Part shown: in pieces, positions 18,215 through 27,105 of the stretch | Layout of the letters: the number at the start of each line of letters is the position of its first letter | Numbering within the stretch: position 1 is the first letter of the stretch | Origin: an uncultured Pelagibacteraceae bacterium | Lineage (GTDB): Bacteria; Pseudomonadota; Alphaproteobacteria; Pelagibacterales; Pelagibacteraceae | Direction of reading: 5' to 3' | Length of the DNA: 64,000 bases | Assembly (NCBI GenBank): GCA_902569185.1 | Contig: CACFTH010000002.1 | Coordinates: forward strand, 1 to 64,000 | Position numbers and translations under genes: made by a program | The notes under the pieces: model-generated | The model's input: only the letters and a program-made list of their open reading frames with translations | The model's database searches: none | Told to the model about the DNA's origin: nothing

Positions 18215-18857
18215 AATATTTGTTGGTGAATTTATAGGAAGTTGTTTTTTAGTCATGATAATTGTTGGCTCAGGTTTAATGGCTGAAAACTTAAGTAATG
18301 ACGTTGCTGTGATGTTAATTGCAAACACAATAGCAACAGGAGCAGGTTTATTTGTGCTTATTACAGTATTTGCTGATGTATCAGGAGCTCACTTTAATCC
18401 ATTTGTAAGTATTGCCATGACAATAACGGGAAAATTAAAAAAGAAACTGCTACCCTACTATATCATTGCTCAATTGATTGGTTGCTTGATTGGTGTTGGT
18501 TTAGCCAATTTCTTTTTTGAACATGACATTTATGAATTATCTACTAAATCAAGAGATGGAATTTACATATTCACATCTGAAGTAATAGCAACATTAGGGC
18601 TTATAATAATAATTTTTGGCTCTATGAAGTCAGGAAAAATTGCTGTTGCTGCTAGTGTTGGTCTTTATATTACAGCTGGTTACTGGTTTACTTCGTCTAC
18701 TTCTTTTGCAAATCCAGCTGTTGCGATTGCTAGAACTTTTACAGAATCGTTTACTGGTATTAGTTATTTAAACACTCCTTATTATATCTTAGCTGAACTT
18801 GTAGGAATGTTAATTGCTGTATTTATTGTTAAAAAGTTATTTTTAGTGAAAAATTGA
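18204..18857 (+). CDS. MIP-family channel (AqpS-like aquaglyceroporin)
   Basis: A 217-aa channel with six membrane helices. The second half keeps the NPA signature (FANPAVAIART). In the first half NPA is changed to NPF (SGAHFNPFVSIA). The start is the ATG at 18204, overlapping the upstream reductase by 11 bp; the frame opens 17 codons earlier inside that gene. In Sinorhizobium, AqpS next to ArsC releases arsenite made from arsenate, and the same pairing is seen here. Substrate assignment rests on context. Confidence 0.85.
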   Translation: MKNKIFVGEFIGSCFLVMIIVGSGLMAENLSNDVAVMLIANTIATGAGLFVLITVFADVSGAHFNPFVSIAMTITGKLKKKLLPYYIIAQLIGCLIGVGLANFFFEHDIYELSTKSRDGIYIFTSEVIATLGLIIIIFGSMKSGKIAVAASVGLYITAGYWFTSSTSFANPAVAIARTFTESFTGISYLNTPYYILAELVGMLIAVFIVKKLFLVKN

Positions 18858-18993
18858 AAAATACAAAACTTGCCAATCGGATAAGTTTAATTAAAAAATA
18901 TTAAAAATTTGTAAACTACAGGTTGTATAAAATTAACTTTTAGATTTATGAATTCTGTGATTAAATTAATCATCTAATAATCTGGAGGTAAAA

Positions 18994-19203
18994 ATGGGAA
19001 AAAAACTAAAAAAAAATGAGAAGAAAAAAACAAAAATTTTAAAAGCAATTGATAGACTGAAAAATAAAATTAAGGCCAAAGAAAAAAAATTGTCAAAAGT
19101 TAATATTAAAATTGCTGGTTTAGAAAAAAAGGTTGCAGAAAAAAAAGCAAAAAAGCTTGCTAAGAAAAATGCAGAGAAGTCTCCTGTATCTATAAATAAT
19201 TAA
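18994..19203 (+). CDS. Very basic 69-residue coiled-coil protein, unknown
   Basis: 69 residues, roughly 40 percent lysine with almost no aromatic residues, in heptad-like order (IDRLKNKIKAKEKKLSKVN; IKIAGLEKKVAEKKAKKL). A clear TGGAGG ribosome site lies 5 bp before the ATG and a strong hairpin follows the stop, so it looks like a real monocistronic gene. It may bind nucleic acid or polyphosphate through charge alone, but no family is recognised and no function should be assigned. Confidence 0.7.
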   Translation: MGKKLKKNEKKKTKILKAIDRLKNKIKAKEKKLSKVNIKIAGLEKKVAEKKAKKLAKKNAEKSPVSINN

Positions 19204-19217
19204 TATCAAAAAATTGT

Positions 19218-19249
19218 CTTTCTCCCTCTCTTAAATAAGAGGGAGAAAG
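19218..19249 (+). terminator. 12-bp perfect hairpin after the lysine-rich gene
   Basis: CTTTCTCCCTCT and AGAGGGAGAAAG pair over 12 bp around an 8-nt loop, 14 bp after the stop. It is GC-richer than its surroundings. No T tract follows, so it may protect an mRNA 3' end or be part of an RNA rather than terminate by itself. Confidence 0.5.
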
Positions 19250-19256
19250 TAGTGAA

Positions 19257-19307
19257 TTAACAAGATTTAACGGGGATAATGACGATTTAAACATCAAATC
19301 TTGTTAA
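19257..19307. repeat. 12-bp inverted repeat with 27-nt loop
   Basis: TTAACAAGATTT (19257-19268) is perfectly complementary to AAATCTTGTTAA (19296-19307). The 27-nt loop is unusually GC-rich for this genome (it begins AACGGGGATAATGACG). It could be an RNA stem-loop or a DNA binding site. No known riboswitch or RNA family is recognised. Confidence 0.5.
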
Positions 19308-19412
19308 GACTTCTTTTAAAGAAACTAAGTAACAAAATTTTTTAATTATTATTAAAGTTTTATGAATTTAAACATTATATCTTATAAAGAGATATATATT
19401 TGATTTATAATG

Positions 19413-19445
19413 AAATACGCTCGATAAATTTTACCGAGCGTATTT
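19413..19445. terminator. 11-bp hairpin, possible end for both strands
   Basis: AAATACGCTCG and CGAGCGTATTT pair perfectly around an 11-nt loop, followed by only a short T stretch on the plus strand. It lies 113 bp beyond the ppx 3' end. It may end a small RNA or act as a two-way transcription end between the converging genes. Confidence 0.45.
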
Positions 19446-19557
19446 TGAGGGAAACGTAATAAATCAATTAAAATAAATATTAAGGAAGTCTCATAATTAA
19501 TTAATAATATAGAAATGCTAAAAAAATATTTAAATTAAGTTAAAGATTTATTAATTT

Positions 19558-21063
19558 TCAAGAATAAATGATATTAGAGTCGACATTCATCTCTCTTGCC
19601 AGGTTTTTAAGTCTTTTAGTTACTTGTTTTGAGACTATATCACTATGATTGTTAGGTATTTTCAAAAAAATAGTCTTATTTCGTTTATAAATTTTAAATT
19701 CATCTAACAACAACGAAGACATGCTAGTAAGTGACTCTGCTAATCTTAAAGCAGATCCCACTTGCTTTGAGGATAAAATCTCGTTGTTATTTAATAAGGA
19801 TAGAAACTCATAATCCGGGTTATATTTTAAGCCACAATGTCTCCAAAAACTTGCTGATGCAACTTTTACCCTATCTTTATGATTTAGTTTTAGTAATGGA
19901 GTATTTAATACTTCCATAAAAACTAACTCTGCTTTTTGAAAAGCGCCTAGGCCCCAATCCATTTTACTTAAGATACAAGCCAAAGTTAGTAATCTTCGAT
20001 TAAAATATTCGTTGTCTTCAAATAATGGTGAAATAAAATTAAAATATTTCTCAAAACTCTTTCCATAGTCCCCTTTTTTAAATGATATACCATCAGTTTT
20101 TAATTTGAAAATTTCATCCTCGCTCACTCCTTGGTTTATAATTGTATTCATATGCCCCTCTCTCAGTCCACTGATTGAGCAAATAACTTTTGAGGGGCTT
20201 GCTGCTTCAATTATTTCGTTAAGTATTATAGAGCTAAAAGGTAAATAGGGGGTTCTAGATTTAGTAATATATTCCAGTGATTTCAAAGATGATTTATTAA
20301 ATTTTGAAATCCTATTTAAGTAATTAACTGCTACATCTTTTGAGAGTTTGTATTGATGTAAAATATGTAATGGGTGTTTTTCTTTAAAGAGATGATATTT
20401 AAATAATGATCTCCAAGTCCCTCCTACCAAATAAATATTTTTAAATTTCTTTTTAGAAAGCCATTTTTCATCTCTTAAAAGTTTTCTAACATATTTTCCC
20501 AAACTTTTTTTTTTTATAATAGGATTATTTTTAAGTCTTAATACTCCAAGAGGTAAAGAGGTTGTTTCAATAATTTGATTTTTAGAAACCCTGGCAAGTT
20601 CTAAACTTCCACCTCCTAAATCCGCAACTAGTCCATCTACTTCATCAAATCCTATTATTACACCGTTTGCTGATGTTCTTGCTTCTTCCTCGCCAGATAA
20701 TACTAGTGGTTTTTTATTAAATATTTTTTCAATTTCTCTTAAAAATTCACTTGCATCAGTAGCCTCTCTAAAAGCTGCTGTAGCAATAATTTCTAAATCT
20801 TGAACGTCTGAAATATCTAAAATTTCTTTAAATCTATTTAAAACTTTTAAAGAACTTTTAATTCCATCAGGATTTAATTTTTTAGATTTATCTAAATTTT
20901 TTCCAAGTTTGCAGACTGCTTTTTCATTAAAAACTGGAATTGGAGAAATTTTAAAATTGTCATATATGAGCATTCTTACTGAGTTTGATCCAAGATCTAT
21001 TATGGCTTGTTTAGACTTTTTATTAGACTGAAATTTAAAAAGATTTTTAAATTCTGGTTTCAT
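19558..21063 (-). CDS. ppx: Exopolyphosphatase (Ppx/GppA family)
   Basis: 501 aa of the Ppx/GppA family, releasing phosphate from polyphosphate chains (some members hydrolyse pppGpp). The sugar-kinase-like fold shows phosphate loop 1 (AIIDLGSNSVRMLIYD), IIATAAFREATDASEF, and loop 2 (VADLGGGSLELARV). A C-terminal helical/HD-like part follows. It overlaps ppk by 4 bp, giving the classic ppk-ppx operon and placing polyphosphate storage beside the Pho regulon. Confidence 0.93.
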   Translation of the reverse strand: MKPEFKNLFKFQSNKKSKQAIIDLGSNSVRMLIYDNFKISPIPVFNEKAVCKLGKNLDKSKKLNPDGIKSSLKVLNRFKEILDISDVQDLEIIATAAFREATDASEFLREIEKIFNKKPLVLSGEEEARTSANGVIIGFDEVDGLVADLGGGSLELARVSKNQIIETTSLPLGVLRLKNNPIIKKKSLGKYVRKLLRDEKWLSKKKFKNIYLVGGTWRSLFKYHLFKEKHPLHILHQYKLSKDVAVNYLNRISKFNKSSLKSLEYITKSRTPYLPFSSIILNEIIEAASPSKVICSISGLREGHMNTIINQGVSEDEIFKLKTDGISFKKGDYGKSFEKYFNFISPLFEDNEYFNRRLLTLACILSKMDWGLGAFQKAELVFMEVLNTPLLKLNHKDRVKVASASFWRHCGLKYNPDYEFLSLLNNNEILSSKQVGSALRLAESLTSMSSLLLDEFKIYKRNKTIFLKIPNNHSDIVSKQVTKRLKNLAREMNVDSNIIYS

Positions 21064-23186
21064 TTCACCAATCTTAAATTTTGAGGTTTAGCTTTTAAAA
21101 GTGACTTACCACGACCTGATAAACTTGAGTTTTCCATAAAATAGGTATGTGCTGAAAAGCCTTTTTCTTGTTCTTTATGATAGTTTCCTAAGCTATCTAA
21201 ATACCATGTTTCTGATTTATCTTTAAAGTTGGCTAACATAATTTGATCTAAAATTTGCTCATGCACAGTATTGTTTTCTATCGGAATTATAATTTCAATT
21301 CTTCTATCTAAATTTCTAGGCATTAAATCTGCAGATGAAATATATACCTGATTCTCTCGAGAGGGCATAGAGCTACCATTTGCAAAACAATAAATTCTTG
21401 AATGTTCTAAAAATCTGCCAATAAGGCTTTTTACTTTTATATTTTCAGATTGACCTTTAATTCCAGGTCTTAAGCAACACACTCCTCTTACTGATAAATT
21501 TATTTTTACTCCTGCGTTTGAAGCTTCATAAAATTTCTTAATAATTCCAGGGTCTACAAGAGAATTCATTTTTGCCCATATTTCTGCAGGTTTTCCTTTA
21601 CTTGCATTTACAATTTCATTTTCAATTTTTTCTTCAAAAAAATTCCTGCTATTTAATGGAGACATAAAAATTTTATTCAATTTTTTTGGTTTTGCATAAC
21701 CAGTTACATAATTGAAAAATTTTTCGACATCTTTGGCCAAGTCTTGATTAGAGCTAAACAGTGATAAGTCAGTATAAATTTTTGCGTTAATTGGATGATA
21801 GTTTCCTGTACCTAAGTGAACATAGCTTCGCGTTTTAGCTCCTTCTTTTCTTAAAACTAAACTTGCCTTTGCATGCGTTTTATATTTTGCGAATCCGTAA
21901 ACAATTTGAACGCCAGCTTTCTCTAGTTTCCTAGATAATTCAATATTAGCTTCCTCATCAAATCGAGCTTTTATTTCTATTACGGCTGTAACAACTTTTC
22001 CGTTTTCTGCTGCTCTACTTAGTGCTTTTACAATAGGAGAGTCAGGTGTGGTTCTATACAAAGTTTGTTTGATACCGATAACTTTTGGATCTTTTGCTGC
22101 AGCTTCTAAAAATTGAATTACTACATCAAAAGTTTCAAAAGGGTGGTGTACAACAAAATCTTTACTTCTTATAGCTGAAAAAAATTTATCATCAAATTCC
22201 TTCAATCTTTCAACTTCTCTAGGATTAAACTTTTTAAATCTCAGCTTTGGATCTTTCTTTTTACAAATTTCATCTATATCTTGTATTCCAACCAATCCTT
22301 CAACCTCATAAATATGATCTTCATCCATTTTAAATTTTTTTGAAATAAAATTTAAAAGTTTTTTGTTTGAATTAGTGATTACTTCGAGTTTAACTACGTT
22401 TCCCCTTCTTCTTTTCTTAATTGCTTTTTCAAAATATCTCACAAGATCAGCAGCTTCATCATCTATTTCAATTTCGCTGTCTCTAATTATTTTAAACTGC
22501 AAACTTGCCTCGATATTATGGTCTGGAAATATTTCATTAGCAAATTTACAAATTACGTCATCAATTGTGACAAATTCATTTATTGTTTCAGAATTATTTA
22601 GCGATACAAATTTTGGAAGTGCTCTTGGTATAACTATAATTGCATTTAGTTCTCTTTTTTTTTTAATTCTTGTCATTCTTAATAAAATTGCTTGGCCTTT
22701 ATTTGGTATAAAAGGAAAGGGATGTGATGGGTCAATGGCAGTAGGTGTTATTATAGGATAAATTGTTTCCTGAAAATATTCTCTTAGATACATAAGATCC
22801 TTCTTATTTAGTTCTGACATTTTTCGAATGAAAATTTTTTCTTTCGATAGCTCTTTTTTCAACTCTAGGAATGCTTCGTTTTGCTTCTTTAATAGATCTT
22901 TAGTTTTTAATACGACCCTATTCAATTGATCCTCTGCAGTTAATCCATCTGCGCTTAATTCGTCAAAACCATCTTTAATTTGATTAAAAAGTCCAGCGAC
23001 TCTTACCATAAAAAATTCATCTAAATTTGTACCTGCGATTGATAAAAATTTTACTCTTTCAAATAGAGGATTTGTTTTATCTTTTGATTCTTCTAAAACA
23101 CGATCATTAAACTGAAGCCAAGATAATTCTCTGTTTATGAGTTGATTGCTAATATTAGCGTTTTCTGAAAATGATGCTTTCGACAT
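21060..23186 (-). CDS. ppk: Polyphosphate kinase 1
   Basis: Ppk1 (708 aa) polymerises the gamma phosphate of ATP into polyphosphate. The N-domain begins NRELSWLQFNDRVLEES, and the catalytic histidines lie in YVHLGTGNYHP and RFLEHSRIY. Both phospholipase-D-like C-domains are present (LYRTTPDSPIVKAL; YISSADLMPRNLDRR). It is the first gene of ppk-ppx. Its start codon is only 22 bp from that of the divergent SixA-like gene. Confidence 0.96.
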   Translation of the reverse strand: MSKASFSENANISNQLINRELSWLQFNDRVLEESKDKTNPLFERVKFLSIAGTNLDEFFMVRVAGLFNQIKDGFDELSADGLTAEDQLNRVVLKTKDLLKKQNEAFLELKKELSKEKIFIRKMSELNKKDLMYLREYFQETIYPIITPTAIDPSHPFPFIPNKGQAILLRMTRIKKKRELNAIIVIPRALPKFVSLNNSETINEFVTIDDVICKFANEIFPDHNIEASLQFKIIRDSEIEIDDEAADLVRYFEKAIKKRRRGNVVKLEVITNSNKKLLNFISKKFKMDEDHIYEVEGLVGIQDIDEICKKKDPKLRFKKFNPREVERLKEFDDKFFSAIRSKDFVVHHPFETFDVVIQFLEAAAKDPKVIGIKQTLYRTTPDSPIVKALSRAAENGKVVTAVIEIKARFDEEANIELSRKLEKAGVQIVYGFAKYKTHAKASLVLRKEGAKTRSYVHLGTGNYHPINAKIYTDLSLFSSNQDLAKDVEKFFNYVTGYAKPKKLNKIFMSPLNSRNFFEEKIENEIVNASKGKPAEIWAKMNSLVDPGIIKKFYEASNAGVKINLSVRGVCCLRPGIKGQSENIKVKSLIGRFLEHSRIYCFANGSSMPSRENQVYISSADLMPRNLDRRIEIIIPIENNTVHEQILDQIMLANFKDKSETWYLDSLGNYHKEQEKGFSAHTYFMENSSLSGRGKSLLKAKPQNLRLVK

Positions 23187-23208
23187 ATTTAAATGTTAAA
23201 TTAAAAAT

Positions 23209-23733
23209 ATGTTTAAATTATATGCGATGAGACATGCTAAATCTAGTTGGGATTTTCCAAATTTAGATGATCATGACAGGCCATTGAATAAAAGAGGGGT
23301 AAATTCAGCAAAATTAATTTGTGAATTTTTTATTAAAAATAAGTTAAAATTTGATTTAGTTTATTGCTCATCCTCTAAAAGGACAATGCAAACATTAAAT
23401 ATATTGTCAGAAAAAATAAGTTTTAAAAAAATTATTAAAAAAAAAGCACTTTATCATGCTAGTGAGGATGAAATTATTCATATCTTAAAACAAACAGGTG
23501 ATAATTATAAAACTTTACTTTTAATTAATCATGAACCTTCAATGAGTGAACTAATAAATCGAATTTGTCTTAAAGAAAATTCTGATCAATTTGAAAATTT
23601 AAAAAGAAAATTTCCTACTGCAGCCGTTGCTGAAGTAAACTTTAATTTCAATGATTGGGAGAAGTTATCAAAAGTTAAAGGAAAATTAATATCATTTACA
23701 AAACCAAAAGATCTTCAACCATCTAAGGAATAA
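23209..23733 (+). CDS. SixA-like phosphohistidine phosphatase
   Basis: A 174-aa histidine-phosphatase-superfamily protein with the catalytic RHG-type motif MRHAKSSW (His9) and the later INHEPSMSEL. SixA removes phosphate from histidine phosphotransfer proteins. Alphaproteobacterial homologues are mostly uncharacterised. It sits between ppk-ppx (divergent) and phoB, and its 3' end overlaps phoB by 19 bp. A role in phosphate signalling is therefore tempting but is inference only. Confidence 0.85.
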   Translation: MFKLYAMRHAKSSWDFPNLDDHDRPLNKRGVNSAKLICEFFIKNKLKFDLVYCSSSKRTMQTLNILSEKISFKKIIKKKALYHASEDEIIHILKQTGDNYKTLLLINHEPSMSELINRICLKENSDQFENLKRKFPTAAVAEVNFNFNDWEKLSKVKGKLISFTKPKDLQPSKE

Positions 23734-24398
23734 CCGGCAGATCTTACTGTTCTGATAAGATCTTTCTTGCCATCAATATTTATTGCTTTTCTTAGTCTTC
23801 TTATATGAACATCTATAGTTCTGGACTCCACATAAATATCATCTCCCCATACGGAATTTAAAAGTTGCTCACGCGAATATACTCTTTTTGGATTTTTAAT
23901 TAAAAAATCAATTAGTTTAAATTCTGTAGGACCAACTATAACTTGCTTATCTGCTCTATAAACTCTTCGTTGAACTCTATCTACTTTTAGATCCTCAAAT
24001 ACTACAACATCAGCAGCAACACTTGGTTTAGATCTCTTTAATAAAGCGTTAACTCTTGCAATAAGTTCTTTTTGGCTGAATGGCTTAGTTACGTAGTCAT
24101 CAGCTCCTGTTTCAAATCCTTTTAGTTTGTCTTCTTCTTCACCTTTGGCTGTTAACATAATGATTGGGATATTTTTGTGAAGATTGCTTCTTTTCAAATT
24201 TTTACAGACTTCAACACCTGAAATATCCGGCAACATCCAATCTAATAAAATTAAATCAGGATTTTTCTCCTTTATATTTCTAATAGCTTCTTCTCCATTG
24301 ACTGCATAATCAACTTTGTGACCCTCTTTTTCTAAATTGTATTTAAGCAAAGTTACGATGGGCATTTCATCTTCGACAATGAATAAATTTGCCCTCAT
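23715..24398 (-). CDS. phoB: Phosphate regulon response regulator PhoB
   Basis: 227 aa: a receiver domain with phosphoacceptor Asp53 (LILLDWMLPDISG), acidic pocket VEDE and switch Lys (TKPFSQKELIARV), then an OmpR/PhoB winged-helix domain (REQLLNSVWGDDIYVESRTIDVHIRRLRKAI in part). It activates genes with Pho boxes when phosphate is low. It is the last gene of the plcP-agt-phoR-orf-pstSCAB-phoU-phoB array and shares one base with the phoU stop. Confidence 0.96.
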   Translation of the reverse strand: MRANLFIVEDEMPIVTLLKYNLEKEGHKVDYAVNGEEAIRNIKEKNPDLILLDWMLPDISGVEVCKNLKRSNLHKNIPIIMLTAKGEEEDKLKGFETGADDYVTKPFSQKELIARVNALLKRSKPSVAADVVVFEDLKVDRVQRRVYRADKQVIVGPTEFKLIDFLIKNPKRVYSREQLLNSVWGDDIYVESRTIDVHIRRLRKAINIDGKKDLIRTVRSAGYSLDG

Positions 24399-25078
24399 TA
24401 TCCTTTTGGTCGGTCTCCCTCTAAATAATCTCCTGTAATCAGAAAATAAACTTGCTCTGCAATATTAGTTGCATGATCTCCAATCCTCTCAATATTTTTA
24501 AGCATGAAAAGTAGTTGGGTTACTTTTTGTATATCTTTTTTATTTTTTTCTAAATGCTTTACTGCAGCTTCCATATTACTATTAGTCATTTGATCTATTT
24601 CTTCATCAGAATTCCAAACATTTTCTGCTGTATCTTTTGCTCTATGTAAATACGAGTTTAAAACTGCATTGACTTGTTTTGATGCTTTTAAACCAGCTAT
24701 TTCGAAATTTTTAGTAATATCATTAGGTAAATCAGTTCCAATTTTAGTTAATCGTTTTGAGATGTTTTTTGCTAAATCACCAATTCTCTCTAAGTCTGAA
24801 GAAACTTTTAAGGCAACAACTGTTTCTCTTAAATCTATTGCCATAGGTTGCCTTAAGGCAATCAAATTTACAACTTGCTCTTCTATATTTATTTCATATT
24901 TATCAGTCAATTCGTCATCTTTGATAGATTTTTCTGCTAAACTAATGTCTTTTTTAACTAAAGATTGAATAGTGTTTTCAAGCTGTTTCTCAACTCCAGT
25001 TCCCATTTTCACTATTGTATCTTTTAATAACTGAAGTTGCTCTTCGTAAGATTTTACAATGTGCGGTTTTTCACTCAT
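24398..25078 (-). CDS. phoU: Phosphate signalling protein PhoU
   Basis: 226-aa helical protein made of two PhoU repeats (ERIGDLAKNISKR and ERIGDHATNIAEQ are the metal-binding E-R-x-x-D motifs). It links the Pst transporter state to PhoR. It lies between pstB (touching at base 25078) and phoB, as in most bacteria. Confidence 0.96.
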   Translation of the reverse strand: MSEKPHIVKSYEEQLQLLKDTIVKMGTGVEKQLENTIQSLVKKDISLAEKSIKDDELTDKYEINIEEQVVNLIALRQPMAIDLRETVVALKVSSDLERIGDLAKNISKRLTKIGTDLPNDITKNFEIAGLKASKQVNAVLNSYLHRAKDTAENVWNSDEEIDQMTNSNMEAAVKHLEKNKKDIQKVTQLLFMLKNIERIGDHATNIAEQVYFLITGDYLEGDRPKG

Positions 25079-25833
25079 TAACCAAACCTTCCTGTAATAT
25101 AATCCTGAGTTTGCTGATTATCAGGATTTTTAAATATTTTATCTGTTGGTCCAAATTCTATAAGTTTTCCCAAATGAAAGAAACCTGTTTTTTGAGATAC
25201 CCTAGCTGCTTGTGACATTGAGTGGGTAACTATCACAATTGTGACCTCTTTTTTAAGATCATCTATAAGTTCTTCAATTTGAGCTGTTGCTATTGGGTCA
25301 AGCGCTGAACATGGTTCGTCCATAAGAATCACTTCTGGACTTACAGATATAGCTCTAGCAATACATAGTCGTTGCTGTTGACCTCCTGATAAACCAGTTC
25401 CGATTTCATCAAGTCTATCTTTAACTTCGTTCCACAAGGCAGCTTTTTTCAAACTTGTTTCAACTATTTGATCCATTTCTTCTTTGCTCTGTGCAATACC
25501 GTGAATAGTAGGACCATAAGCTACATTTTCATAAATTGTTTTAGGGAATGGATTGGGTTTTTGAAAAACCATACCAACGTTCTCCCTAAGTCTCACAACA
25601 TCTAACTTTCTTGAATTCAGTTCTAGGTTGTCCATTTTAATACTGCCTTCAACTCTACAAATTTCTATGACGTCGTTCATCCTGTTCAAGCATCTTAAGA
25701 AAGTAGACTTTCCACACCCAGATGGTCCAATTAGAGCTGTAACTTCTTTTTCTGCAATATCTATAGAGACATCAAATAATGCCTGTTTGGATCCGTAATA
25801 TACATTTACATTTTCCGCTTTGATTTTACTCAT
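25078..25833 (-). CDS. pstB: Phosphate ABC transporter ATPase PstB
   Basis: 251 aa. Walker [11 protein letters not shown]-loop VFQKPNPFP, signature [10 protein letters not shown], Walker [14 protein letters not shown] and the H-loop THS are all intact. The [15 protein letters not shown] segment is specific to PstB. It drives high-affinity phosphate uptake with PstS, PstC and PstA, and abuts pstA without spacing. Confidence 0.97.
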   Translation of the reverse strand: MSKIKAENVNVYYGSKQALFDVSIDIAEKEVTALIGPSGCGKSTFLRCLNRMNDVIEICRVEGSIKMDNLELNSRKLDVVRLRENVGMVFQKPNPFPKTIYENVAYGPTIHGIAQSKEEMDQIVETSLKKAALWNEVKDRLDEIGTGLSGGQQQRLCIARAISVSPEVILMDEPCSALDPIATAQIEELIDDLKKEVTIVIVTHSMSQAARVSQKTGFFHLGKLIEFGPTDKIFKNPDNQQTQDYITGRFG

Positions 25834-27105
25834 TTAACTCCATTTCTTTTCAAATTTGTGTCTAACGATTTGAGCTGCCAAGTTCATTAAAATTAAAAAA
25901 GCTAGAAGCACCATAATACATGCAGATACTTTTTCAACGAAACCCCTCTCAGCACTTTCTGACCATATATATATCTGAACTGGTAAACTTGCAGCAGGAT
26001 CAACTGGCGTTCCAGGTATTGTGTTCACAAAAGCAACCATTCCTATTAAAATTAAAGGGGCTGTTTCTCCTAAAGCTTGAGCTAAGCCAATTATCGTTCC
26101 AGATAAGGTTCCGGGCATTGATAGTGGAACAGTATGATGCATGGTCGTTTGCATATTACTTGCACCCATCGCTAAAGCAGCTTCTCTTATACTTGGTGGT
26201 ACAGCTTTTAATGATGCTCTTGCAGCAATAATTATTGTTGGTAGTGTCATAAGTGACAGAGTAATTCCTCCGACAAGTGGTGTCGACCTTGGTAAATTAA
26301 AAACTGCTAATAAAATACCCAGACCTAGCAAACCAAATACTATCGATGGAACGGCTGCCAAATTGTTAATGTTTACTTCTATAAAATCTGTAAATTTATT
26401 TTTTGGTGCAAATTCCTCGAGATAAATTGCTGCTAGCACTGCAATAGGAAATGAAAACGCTAAACATACTAATATACTAAAAACTGTTCCCATAAACGAG
26501 CTAGCTATACCTGCTAGTTCTGCCTCTCTTGAATCAGGGCTTGTAAAAAAACTAATGTTAAACTCTGATAAAATATCCCCTCTTTCATTAAGCATATCGT
26601 AAATCTGCAGCTGATAATCATTTACTCTTCTATTCTTTTCAGGGATATCTCTTGGATAATTTCCCTTATGAACTTGATCAACATCATCAGAAGCTGTTAA
26701 TTTTATGGGTACTATTTTACCTAGAAAGTCTGGATTTTTTAAAAGTAGATCTTTTACTTCTGTCTCATATTTATACGAAACCATTTGAATCAATTGACGA
26801 TCCTCTTCTTCAGGAAGTCCAGGATCTAATGAGGTCATAGCTTTGTAAGCAACATCATAATAGTCTGCATTTTCTAAATCATCTTTTGATGGGCTTTCTG
26901 CATCGATTAAAAGTAATTCTTTATCATAATGAACTTCTGTTACTATCCAAGTTTTTTGGAAAGCTGAGTAACCTTTTGAAAATATCTGAAACATAAAAAC
27001 TGCTAAAAAGGTTAAAGCTAATCCTATAGCTATTTTGCCATACCATTGAAATCTTCTTTCAGCGTTATATCTTTTTTTTAATAAATTTTTCTTATAATTA
27101 TTCAT
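25834..27105 (-). CDS. pstA: Phosphate ABC transporter permease PstA (long form)
   Basis: About 423 aa from the ATG at 27105 (an upstream TTG in the same frame is less likely). It is longer than the roughly 290-aa enteric PstA because of an N-terminal cytoplasmic segment, a first helix and a periplasmic insert, the long form usual in alphaproteobacteria. The permease core shows NINNLAAVPSIVFGLLGLGI and the EAA loop EAALAMGASNMQTTMHHTVPL. It overlaps the pstC 3' end by 8 bp. Confidence 0.94.
   Translation of the reverse strand: MNNYKKNLLKKRYNAERRFQWYGKIAIGLALTFLAVFMFQIFSKGYSAFQKTWIVTEVHYDKELLLIDAESPSKDDLENADYYDVAYKAMTSLDPGLPEEEDRQLIQMVSYKYETEVKDLLLKNPDFLGKIVPIKLTASDDVDQVHKGNYPRDIPEKNRRVNDYQLQIYDMLNERGDILSEFNISFFTSPDSREAELAGIASSFMGTVFSILVCLAFSFPIAVLAAIYLEEFAPKNKFTDFIEVNINNLAAVPSIVFGLLGLGILLAVFNLPRSTPLVGGITLSLMTLPTIIIAARASLKAVPPSIREAALAMGASNMQTTMHHTVPLSMPGTLSGTIIGLAQALGETAPLILIGMVAFVNTIPGTPVDPAASLPVQIYIWSESAERGFVEKVSACIMVLLAFLILMNLAAQIVRHKFEKKWS

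Larger units (their letters stand above)
19204..19557. other. 354-bp gene-free stretch with three strong hairpins
   Basis: This is the longest stretch without a protein gene in the window. It lies between the 3' ends of the lysine-rich plus-strand gene and minus-strand ppx. ORFs here are at most about 13 codons. It contains perfect inverted repeats at 19218-19249, 19257-19307 and 19413-19445. Such structure in an otherwise compact genome suggests one or more small RNAs or composite 3' ends. Confidence 0.6.

Noticed and set aside
19257-19307. Riboswitch for a downstream gene
   Set aside because: No gene follows on either strand in the right orientation; kept only as an unassigned structured element.
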